A DNA stretch of 5,768 bases from an uncultured Flavobacteriales bacterium (GTDB lineage: Bacteria > Bacteroidota > Bacteroidia > Flavobacteriales_D > Crocinitomicaceae). The translations under genes were made by a program, and so were the position numbers. Where the stretch lies: positions 1 through 5,768 of the forward strand of contig CAJWCX010000091.1 of NCBI GenBank assembly GCA_913031405.1, written 5' to 3'. Below the pieces are notes generated by a model that ran no database searches, was not told the DNA's origin, and saw only the letters and a list, made by a program, of their open reading frames with translations. Of this stretch, positions 1 through 5,768 are shown in pieces. Every line of letters begins with the position of its first letter. The stretch's first letter is position 1.

Positions 1-1
1 A

Positions 2-217
2 ATGAGATACATCTCGGATGCCTCTTATTGGGTATATCTGATTCACTTGCCTCTTACAGGTATTATTCCATCATTAATTGTGGGCCTCCGCATTCCTGGC
101 AGTTTCAAATTCATCATTGTATTGGTGATCACAAGCTTTATTTGCTTTGTGAGCTACCATTATATGGTGCGATCCACATTTATTGGAAAATTCTTGAACG
201 GTCGAAAATATGAATAG
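2..217 (+). CDS. Acyltransferase 3 family membrane protein, C-terminal fragment
   Basis: Only the last 71 or so codons are in the window; the reading frame is open to the left edge and the gene almost certainly begins upstream. The visible ATG at position 2 is probably an internal methionine. The segment starts with a SDASYWVYLIHLP stretch (residues 5-17 of the visible part), which is typical of the last membrane helices of acyltransferase-3 proteins. Two hydrophobic helices follow at about residues 10-28 and 35-53. The tail VRSTFIGKFLNGRKY is the usual end of bacterial members, where a VR-T-IG--LNG pattern recurs. Family members are polytopic inner-membrane enzymes that transfer acetyl, succinyl or similar groups to sugars of envelope polymers or glucans. 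The substrate cannot be told from this fragment, because the catalytic N-terminal histidine region lies outside. The TAG stop at 215-217 directly abuts the mnmE stop on the other strand. Confidence 0.85.
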   Translation: MRYISDASYWVYLIHLPLTGIIPSLIVGLRIPGSFKFIIVLVITSFICFVSYHYMVRSTFIGKFLNGRKYE

Positions 218-1573
218 TTACTTTCCGATACAGAACTTGCTAAATATACTTCCTAAAAGATCATCTGTAGAAATATCACCGGTGATGCTTCCCAAATGAA
301 ACATAGCCTGACGAATATCCATGGCGATAAAGTCGCCTGTAGTTCCGTCGTATAACCCTGTGTTGGCTTTTTCAAGCGCCTCTGCTGTTTTGATAAGGGC
401 CTCATGGTGTCTCGCGTTGGCAATAATGGTATCGTTTTCTAGGTCCATTTCGCCAAGAACGGCTTTGACCATTTCCGCTTTTAAAACATCAATACCAATA
501 CCCTCTTTTGCACTCAAATAAATCCCTTCGGTAACATCATTCTTCACCAAATCACTTTTATTGGACAATAAAATGATTTTTTTATCTGTATGTATCTCTC
601 TAAGCTCTTTGCTCCAACTTTGGGTTTCAGAAAGGTTGGTCTTGTCTGTAGCATCTGCCAAACAGAGTACAATAGAAGCTTCTTTTATTTTTTGCTGGGA
701 GCGTTCAATTCCCATTGCTTCAATATTTTGATTGGTTTCCCGGATTCCCGCTGTATCGATCAATCGAAATAAAATACCTTCAATGTTTAAGGTTTCCTCA
801 ATCACGTCACGAGTGGTTCCGGCCTCATCACTGACTATGGCGCGGTCTTCGCCCAGCAGCTGATTGAGCAAGGTACTTTTACCCGTATTGGGAGCACCAA
901 CAATAGCCACAGGAACACCATTTTTTAATGCATTTCCCAATGCAAACGAGTCTGCTAACTGACGTACTGTTTTGAGCACCTTGGCCACCAATTCCTTTAA
1001 TTGCGTTCGGTCGGCAAATTCCACATCTTCTTCTGAAAAGTCCAATTCCAACTCAATTAGGGAGGCAAAAGCAATGAGCTCTTCTCGCAATGTTTTTAAA
1101 TCTGAGGAAAGGTTTCCCTTCAGTTGACTTAAAGCAATCTGATGTGCTTTTTTACTTTGGGCCGCTATCAAATCAGCCACTGCCTCTGCTTGTGACAAGT
1201 CAAGTTTCCCATTCAGAAAAGCACGCTGGGTAAACTCTCCTGGACTGGCCATTCGACATTCCGAAGCCAGCAAAGCATCCAATATTTGTTGTTGAACATA
1301 AGGCGATCCGTGACATGAAATCTCAATGCTTTCTTCACCTGTAAAGCTCCTGCCGTGATGAAAAATCGTGACCAATACCTCGTCTATGGCAACACCGTCA
1401 AGCGTATGAAAAACACCAAAATGAACAGTATGAGAATCCGCATTAGAAAGCGATTTAGAAAAGCATTTAGAGATGACGTCAATCGATTTTGAACCCGAAA
1501 TTCTGATCACGGCAATGGCTCCTATTCCGCTTGCCGTAGCTCGGGCACAGATAGTATCTACTGCTGAATTCAT
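218..1573 (-). CDS. mnmE: tRNA uridine-5-carboxymethylaminomethyl(34) synthesis GTPase MnmE
   Basis: MnmE is a cytoplasmic GTPase that works with MnmG to build the cmnm5 group on the wobble uridine of certain tRNAs, using a folate-bound one-carbon unit. At 451 residues the length is normal for the family. The N-terminal folate-binding domain (about 1-118) opens with DTICARATASGIGAIAVIRI and includes the conserved SCHGSP (86-91) and PGEFTQRAFLNGKLDL (111-126). A helical domain surrounds an inserted G domain (about 219-374) with G1 GAPNTGKST (226-234), G2 AGTTRD (251-256), G3 DTAG (273-276), G4 NKSD (338-341) and G5 SAK (354-356). The C terminus is FCIGK, with the hallmark C-x-G-K at 448-451, so the protein is intact. 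The start is the ATG 17 bases after the preceding stop and has no Shine-Dalgarno sequence, which is normal in this phylum. It is the last gene of a tightly packed run, so it is probably co-transcribed with the genes upstream, though an internal promoter is possible. Confidence 0.97.
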   Translation of the reverse strand: MNSAVDTICARATASGIGAIAVIRISGSKSIDVISKCFSKSLSNADSHTVHFGVFHTLDGVAIDEVLVTIFHHGRSFTGEESIEISCHGSPYVQQQILDALLASECRMASPGEFTQRAFLNGKLDLSQAEAVADLIAAQSKKAHQIALSQLKGNLSSDLKTLREELIAFASLIELELDFSEEDVEFADRTQLKELVAKVLKTVRQLADSFALGNALKNGVPVAIVGAPNTGKSTLLNQLLGEDRAIVSDEAGTTRDVIEETLNIEGILFRLIDTAGIRETNQNIEAMGIERSQQKIKEASIVLCLADATDKTNLSETQSWSKELREIHTDKKIILLSNKSDLVKNDVTEGIYLSAKEGIGIDVLKAEMVKAVLGEMDLENDTIIANARHHEALIKTAEALEKANTGLYDGTTGDFIAMDIRQAMFHLGSITGDISTDDLLGSIFSKFCIGK

Positions 1574-1590
1574 GGCGACAAAGATAAGAA

Positions 1591-2568
1591 TTAAAGACGC
1601 TCTAAGAAAGAGAGGTCGGTTAAAGACATCAGGAAGTCCATCAGTTGCCTTTGTTCCATTTCGCTTAATTTGAATGGAACAATGACCTCGTCCTGTAAAT
1701 AATGTCCCGCACCTCCTTGTGCATAATGAGCAATAACCTCCTCCAAAGACTCAAAAGAGCCGTCGTGCATATAGGGTGCCGTGAGTTCGATATTTCTCAA
1801 TGAAGGCACCTTAAAGCTACCGATATCAGAAGAGTCATGGTGAATCCTAAATCGTCCCTTGTCTTCACCATAATCCGGATACAATCCGTTGTTTCTTGGC
1901 TCGTGATTGGTAAAATTAGGAGGCGAATGACATTGTGTACAATACAGCTTTTCCGAAAAGATACTCCAACCCGCTTTTTCAGAAGCATTGAGAGCCGATT
2001 CGTCTCCGTTCTGATACTGATCAAAAGGTGCATTCATCGATACCAAAGAACGCTCAAACGCCCCTAAACTTCGCGTCAATACCCAAGCATCAAAATCACG
2101 ATTAAATATGCGTCGAGCCGCTTCCTGGTATTCGGGAATGGCTCGCAATTCAGGAATCAACACCTTCATATTGTGGCCCATCTCATTCGGTTCTTGCAAC
2201 GGAACCAGCACCTGAAGTTCCAAAGTCTTTAGGTGCGCATCGAACATAACTGTAGGCAGGAATCCCGAATTCAATAGACTCGGTGCATTGCGCTGTGTTT
2301 TTAAACCATTGATTCCTGTGCTCGTTTTTAAACCATCCGTAAATGCCTTTTCAGGATGGTGGCACGAGGCACAAGATATGGTATTGTCAAGAGAGAGTCT
2401 CGTATCAAAAAAAAGCTTTTTACCCAAGGCTATTTTTGAACTATCACTCGGATTATCGATTGGAGAAGGGACAGCTACGAATTGGTTTAAATCGGGGTCA
2501 GGTTGACACATCATTAAAAACGTGCACAGGGATGACCCCAACGCCATATAAACGAATCGAAATCGCAT
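1591..2568 (-). CDS. Di-heme cytochrome c peroxidase, MauG/MbnH-like
   Basis: This 325-residue protein belongs to the di-heme peroxidase (CCP/MauG) superfamily. It has two covalent heme sites, CASCH (66-70) and CTQCH (210-214), at the usual spacing. Other family landmarks are RNAPSLLN (93-100), LELQVLVP and NEMG (116-131), KVPSLRNIELTAPYMHDG (253-270) and the HY-QGG segment (281-286). The N terminus is hydrophobic and ends at Cys21 (LMMC then QPDPD), which suggests an exported lipoprotein, although the lipobox is not canonical. By eye, Tyr282 falls where classical CCPs have the methionine ligand of the second heme and MauG has tyrosine. Ile86 sits where CCPs have a distal histidine on the first heme. 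Phe109 replaces the tryptophan usually found between the hemes. Its start codon overlaps the stop of the MbnP-like gene in TAATG, so translation is probably coupled. That pairing favours an MbnH-type role, oxidising a tryptophan of the partner. A plain peroxide-detoxifying peroxidase is the alternative. Confidence 0.88.
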   Translation of the reverse strand: MRFRFVYMALGSSLCTFLMMCQPDPDLNQFVAVPSPIDNPSDSSKIALGKKLFFDTRLSLDNTISCASCHHPEKAFTDGLKTSTGINGLKTQRNAPSLLNSGFLPTVMFDAHLKTLELQVLVPLQEPNEMGHNMKVLIPELRAIPEYQEAARRIFNRDFDAWVLTRSLGAFERSLVSMNAPFDQYQNGDESALNASEKAGWSIFSEKLYCTQCHSPPNFTNHEPRNNGLYPDYGEDKGRFRIHHDSSDIGSFKVPSLRNIELTAPYMHDGSFESLEEVIAHYAQGGAGHYLQDEVIVPFKLSEMEQRQLMDFLMSLTDLSFLERL

Positions 2569-3527
2569 TAATGAATGAATAAAGTTTGTTTTTCCAGTAC
2601 CCCTCCTAAGACGTCTTTAAAGAAGACAAAAATGGATCCTTTATGTTGGCCTTGAAAATCAATTGCTCCTTTTGGATTGGCTATTTTTGAAGATAAAACC
2701 AACCGTCCAAGCGGATCATATATAGCCAACTCTCGGGTGGATTCAGGTAGGTTGGAATACAACAATCGTCCATCAGAAACATATATGTTAGAAGGTGTAT
2801 GAACAAGAGAGAGCATACTTGCCGAAGGAGATACAGTAAAAACATTTTCTGTATTTACATTATTCATGGCCAGAACATTGTCGGGGAACGCGCCGTGCAT
2901 CATACCCACTGAGGAAAGCTGAATTCCGTTCACCCAACGGTCAACATTACAAAGGATTTCTAAGTTGATTTGAGAGCTACTTACTTCTGTTTGGATAACA
3001 GGTAGATCAACTTTCTTCTGAAGACCCTGTCCCACGGAGTGTAGTTCAAAAAAACCGCCAGAACCGCTTCCACCAATAATCATCGGCATATATCCAAAGG
3101 ACCAACCCCAATACATAGAGGGGATTTGAAAACTTAATGGGTGGGTTTCAGGATAACTGGATATATCCATAGCTTCCGCACCATCCTGCGTATTCAGTCG
3201 CGCAGGAACGCCTACTGTAAATTCAATTTGCTCAATAGATTCAAGGTCAAAATTTCCCAAATATAAAGTGTGGTTTTCAGGTTCTATAAGATAGACCGAT
3301 TCTAAGGCAGTCGATTCCTGACCTCCATCATGGGTTATGGTGACATCAGAAACATAATAATCAAAATGATCCAAGGCATAGCTATCTCCGTTGTTATGAA
3401 CCAAGGTAACATCCATCTGAAGCGGATCGGCATTGAATACCGGAGAGATATCTAAAAAAACATTTTTCTGTGACCGTAACGATGAGGCAACAATTATAAA
3501 AAGTAAAAAGAAAATAAGTCTGATCAT
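2568..3527 (-). CDS. MbnP-like predicted copper-binding protein with C-terminal type IX sorting domain
   Basis: The protein has 319 residues. It starts with a signal peptide (about 1-19, hydrophobic core then SLRSQ) for export across the inner membrane. Residues about 22-232 match my recollection of the MbnP-like domain: F-YYVSDVTI (55-64), SVYLIEP (77-83), IEFTVGVPARLN (101-112), HPLSF (129-133), then MYWGWSFGY (138-146), a glycine-rich loop (152-158), FELHSVG (160-166), and MMHG followed by an N-x-x-N-x-x-VF segment (209-230). Family members bind copper through a kynurenine made from tryptophan by a MauG-like partner. Trp140, Trp142, His129, His163 and His211 are candidate site residues. 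The last 70 or so residues (about 247-319) resemble a T9SS type A sorting domain, with AIYDPLGRLVLSS at 268-280 and a short beta-strand ending at the C terminus. The protein is therefore probably carried to the surface or released. The ATG overlaps the methyltransferase stop (ATGA), and the TAA overlaps the peroxidase start. Copper binding is inferred from family resemblance only. Confidence 0.8.
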   Translation of the reverse strand: MIRLIFFLLFIIVASSLRSQKNVFLDISPVFNADPLQMDVTLVHNNGDSYALDHFDYYVSDVTITHDGGQESTALESVYLIEPENHTLYLGNFDLESIEQIEFTVGVPARLNTQDGAEAMDISSYPETHPLSFQIPSMYWGWSFGYMPMIIGGSGSGGFFELHSVGQGLQKKVDLPVIQTEVSSSQINLEILCNVDRWVNGIQLSSVGMMHGAFPDNVLAMNNVNTENVFTVSPSASMLSLVHTPSNIYVSDGRLLYSNLPESTRELAIYDPLGRLVLSSKIANPKGAIDFQGQHKGSIFVFFKDVLGGVLEKQTLFIH

Positions 3528-4297
3528 GGTTTCACCGCAATATACAAAATCTCTTTTTTCATTAGACGAAATTTCGTAATTTCAGTTGGTTCGAAAGCAG
3601 TATTCAAATCAAACTCATTGACTTTAAAACCTGCTTTTTCCATATAGTTGGGGTAATCTCTTCCAAATAGACGCAGGTGGTCCTTTTGCCAAAAGTGCTT
3701 CTCTCTTTCCTCGGGTGTCGTGATGCTTTTGTCTTCATAGGTCTCAGCGCGACTCATGTCCTGAGGAACCTGCATAATCGCCCATCCACCAGGCTTCATT
3801 ACCCGGCAAAGTTCTGACATGCATCTCACAGGATCATCAACGTGCTCCATCACATGATTGCAAAATACCACATCATATTGATTTTCTTCCAATGGGATGT
3901 CATGCAAATCAAAATGGAGGTCTGCAATTGGTGAAACCAAATCAGCAGTGGTATAATCCAAGTTTTTCTGCTTTTTAAATAGGGGCAAGAAACATTGTTC
4001 CGGAGCAATGTGAAGTACTTTTAAGTGATCTGCTGAAAAGAAATTGGTCTCTCGATTCAAATACAACCACAACAGTCGATGGCGCTCAAGGGTAAGGTCA
4101 TAAGGACAAAGTACATTTTCCCGATGGGCCACCTCAGATCCATAGGAAAGAAATTTAGAGAAAGAACGACCACAAACTGGACAGTCCACCTGATTTCCCC
4201 GATACAACATGGGTGCAAAAAACTTAAACACGTAGCTTAAACGAATCAAAAGGGGTCGCGGTAAAGTGTTCAATAAAAATTTGTAGATTTTTTTCAC
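3524..4297 (-). CDS. Class I SAM-dependent methyltransferase (Bacteroidota-type, degenerate zinc-knuckle N terminus)
   Basis: The predicted 257-residue cytoplasmic protein has a Rossmann methyltransferase fold. With the GTG start at 4297 the N terminus reads (M)KKIYKFLLNTLPRPLLIRLSY, as I would expect for homologs. A longer frame begins at ATG 4357 and adds 20 residues, but that start would overlap the divergent peptidase start. A cysteine-containing segment follows, CPVCG (39-43) and CPYD (64-67), then LERHRLLWLYL (70-80). SAM motif I is KVLHIAPE (93-100), where most families have a GxGxG loop. The acidic post-I motif is TTADL (116-120). Further motifs are YDVVFCNHVMEHVDDP (141-156), RVMKPGGWAIMQVP (165-178) and a DHLRLFGRDY segment (206-215). 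The substrate is unknown. The stop overlaps the next gene's start in ATGA, so it is the probable first gene of the operon. The methyltransferase call is firm. The start and any link to the copper/heme pair are not. Confidence 0.85.
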   Translation of the reverse strand: MKKIYKFLLNTLPRPLLIRLSYVFKFFAPMLYRGNQVDCPVCGRSFSKFLSYGSEVAHRENVLCPYDLTLERHRLLWLYLNRETNFFSADHLKVLHIAPEQCFLPLFKKQKNLDYTTADLVSPIADLHFDLHDIPLEENQYDVVFCNHVMEHVDDPVRCMSELCRVMKPGGWAIMQVPQDMSRAETYEDKSITTPEEREKHFWQKDHLRLFGRDYPNYMEKAGFKVNEFDLNTAFEPTEITKFRLMKKEILYIAVKP

Positions 4298-4332
4298 TAA
4301 GTAAAGGTACAACAAAAGGAAAAGTAATTGTG

Positions 4333-4340
4333 TATTTTTG
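4333..4340 (+). promoter_or_regulatory. Putative Bacteroidota -7 promoter element for the peptidase gene
   Basis: The octamer TATTTTTG matches the phylum's TAnnTTTG -7 consensus exactly. It lies 15 bases before the peptidase ATG at 4356, which implies a very short leader of about 10 bases. No clear TTG -33 element is visible at the expected distance upstream. The surrounding sequence is AT-rich, so chance occurrence is possible. A promoter for the minus-strand operon must lie in or near the same 58-base gap (4298-4355). TAnnTTT-like candidates exist there on the minus strand, but none has a full consensus. Confidence 0.4.
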
Positions 4341-4355
4341 TAGAAAGCACAAATC

Positions 4356-5768
4356 ATGAAAATTATCAGCGCTCTATTTCTTTTCTCTTTTTTAAGTTAC
4401 CAAATCATGGCACAAAACAACACCCCAAAGGCTCCAAAAGTATCGAAGTCTTTAGTCAGCATGGGACACGAACGCATCGATTCCTATTATTGGATGAATC
4501 AACGTGATTCAGCAAACGTATTGAAGTACATTAAAGAGGAAAACGAATATTGTGAAAACTATTTTAAACCATTGAATCCCATTGTGGATGAATTGATGGA
4601 AGAGTTTGATCAACGCATTGATCCCAATGAAAAAAGCGCTCGTTTTCTCCTGAATAAAAAATGGTACCAAGTGCGGAGCGAAGCCAATCTGGAATATCAA
4701 AAGATTTTTCTCATTGAGGGGGATAAAGAGTCCCTTTTCTTCGATGAAAATGAACGAAGCAAAAACCACGACTATTATGATTTGGCCGACTGGGTTCCTT
4801 CACCAAATAATAAATACCTGGCCGTTTCAGAGGATTTTGTTGGAAGGAGGAAAAATACAATTTCAATTCGAAAAAACAGCAATGGAAAATACTTAAAAGA
4901 CCGTATAGAGGATGTGGGTGGTGATATCCTTTGGTCCAATGATAACAAGGCGATTTACTACATTAAAAAAGACGAACAAACACTTCGATCCTACCAAGTA
5001 TACAGACACCATATTGGAAAGAAGACCGAGGATGACGAGTTAATTTACCAAGAGGATGACGAAAAGTTTAGTGTTGGTTTTTCAAAAAGTAAAACAGGAA
5101 AATACATCTTTATTGGCTCATACAGCTCACTAACAAGTGAGGTACTTTGGCTTAATGCCGACAATAACGAGGCAAAAGCACAAGTCTTTATTCCACGAAA
5201 GCTTGGACACCTTTACGATGTTGAACATCATGAGAACGGCTTTTATATAACGAGCAATCACGAGGCAGAAAACTATCAAATACTTTACGCGAGAACCTTT
5301 CCAAAAAGCATTGCCCAGTGTGATATTTTTCAGGCTGTAAACGATGAAGTTCTGATAGAGGGTCTTGAGGTGTTTAACGAGTTTTTAGTGATTGTGGAGA
5401 GAAAAAACGGCCTTAAAAAATTCAAGCTATATCCTTTTGAATCAAGAGAAGAACATTACATTGAATTTGATGAGGAAACCTACAGTTTGGGATTAGGTTT
5501 AAATGACGAATATTATACAAATACGCTATACTACAGTTACAATTCAATGACCACTCCATCAAGTGTATACCAATACGATATGATGACGGGAGAGAGGGTC
5601 TTGTGGCACCAAAAAGAGGTATTGGCACCTAATTTTGATCCTCAAAACTACATTTCAAAAAGAATTTGGGCAAGGGCAAACGATGGTACAATGATTCCTA
5701 TCTCATTGGTTTATAAAAAAGGAATCAATGTTTCTGAAGCGCCTTGTTTGCTTTATGGTTATGGGTCC
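4356..5768 (+). CDS. S9 family peptidase, oligopeptidase B-like, N-terminal two thirds (runs off window)
   Basis: The frame is open for 471 codons from ATG 4356 to the last base, with no stop. Residues 1-19 form a signal peptide (MKIISALFLFSFLSYQIMA, predicted cleavage before Gln20), so the enzyme is exported, unlike cytosolic Escherichia coli protease II (PtrB). After it come the N-terminal GHERIDSYYWMNQRD region (about 37-51) and a long segment consistent with the seven-bladed beta-propeller that filters substrates in the prolyl oligopeptidase family. Near the window end the oligopeptidase B signatures are clear: YYSYNSMTTPSSVYQYD (about 392-408), RIWARANDGTMIPISLVYKK (about 436-455) and LLYGYGS at the edge. 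The family is usually about 680-720 residues. The alpha/beta-hydrolase domain with the catalytic Ser, Asp and His therefore lies downstream and cannot be checked. The family cleaves short peptides after basic residues. The exact specificity is inferred from resemblance to PtrB. Confidence 0.9.
   Translation, partial: MKIISALFLFSFLSYQIMAQNNTPKAPKVSKSLVSMGHERIDSYYWMNQRDSANVLKYIKEENEYCENYFKPLNPIVDELMEEFDQRIDPNEKSARFLLNKKWYQVRSEANLEYQKIFLIEGDKESLFFDENERSKNHDYYDLADWVPSPNNKYLAVSEDFVGRRKNTISIRKNSNGKYLKDRIEDVGGDILWSNDNKAIYYIKKDEQTLRSYQVYRHHIGKKTEDDELIYQEDDEKFSVGFSKSKTGKYIFIGSYSSLTSEVLWLNADNNEAKAQVFIPRKLGHLYDVEHHENGFYITSNHEAENYQILYARTFPKSIAQCDIFQAVNDEVLIEGLEVFNEFLVIVERKNGLKKFKLYPFESREEHYIEFDEETYSLGLGLNDEYYTNTLYYSYNSMTTPSSVYQYDMMTGERVLWHQKEVLAPNFDPQNYISKRIWARANDGTMIPISLVYKKGINVSEAPCLLYGYGS

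Noticed and set aside
28..213. Second plus-strand frame over the acyltransferase fragment
   Set aside because: The frame ending at 217 carries the family's characteristic YLIHLP and LNG tail motifs. The alternative frame has none.
1797..2067. Open frames of 76-78 codons in other frames across the peroxidase gene
   Set aside because: They lie wholly inside a well-supported gene with heme motifs, and their translations show no domain-like pattern.
2288..2582. Plus-strand frames of 72-79 codons antisense to the peroxidase 5' end
   Set aside because: They are antisense shadows with no recognisable motif. The minus-strand gene has a clear signal sequence and a CxxCH motif here.
2568..2584. Short tandem TGAA-like repeat near the peroxidase start
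   Set aside because: It has only about three units and is explained by the Leu-Phe-Ile-His end of the upstream protein plus the TAATG overlap. It is too short to call a repeat or a phase-variation tract.
4509..4769. Minus-strand frame of 86 codons with a hydrophobic Phe/Ile-rich translation
   Set aside because: It is the complement of a Glu/Lys-rich part of the peptidase gene, which explains its composition. No promoter or start context supports it.
5422..5628. Minus-strand frame of 68 codons
   Set aside because: It lies inside the oligopeptidase B-like coding frame, where the plus-strand signature motifs are strong.

Overview
The window looks like a compact chromosomal segment of a Bacteroidota bacterium, probably a member of the Flavobacteriales. 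The evidence is moderately low GC, a C-terminal tail that looks like a type IX secretion (T9SS) sorting domain, signal peptides ending in ...AQ or ...SQ, a perfect TAnnTTTG promoter element, starts without Shine-Dalgarno sequences, and a methyltransferase of a type I associate with this phylum. No RNA genes, insertion sequences, CRISPR arrays or attachment sites were seen. The longest gap between genes is about 58 bases.

Layout. Positions 2-217 (+) hold the C-terminal end of an acyltransferase-3 family membrane protein. Its stop codon abuts the stop codon of mnmE (218-1573, -), so the two genes converge with no spacer. mnmE is the last of four genes on the minus strand. Read 5' to 3' these are a SAM-dependent methyltransferase (3524-4297), an MbnP-like predicted copper-binding protein with a T9SS tail (2568-3527), a MauG/MbnH-like di-heme cytochrome c peroxidase (1591-2568), and mnmE. 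The first three genes overlap by 4 bases (ATGA) and 1 base (TAATG), and mnmE follows after 17 bases, so they are very likely one transcript. A signal-peptide-bearing oligopeptidase B-like S9 peptidase diverges from the methyltransferase at 4356 (+). It runs off the window end before its catalytic residues.

Most interesting content. The middle pair resembles MbnP/MbnH, in which a MauG-like di-heme enzyme oxidises a tryptophan of its partner to kynurenine to build a copper site. That chemistry was described for methanotroph proteins. Here the pair is translationally coupled, no methanobactin gene is visible in the window, and the substrate protein carries an apparent cell-surface or secretion signal. 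By-eye alignment gives the enzyme a MauG-type ligand set (tyrosine where classical peroxidases have methionine, no distal histidine on the first heme), but phenylalanine where the inter-heme tryptophan is expected. The methyltransferase and MnmE have no obvious functional link to this pair. All function calls come from reading the sequence by eye and were not tested by database search.
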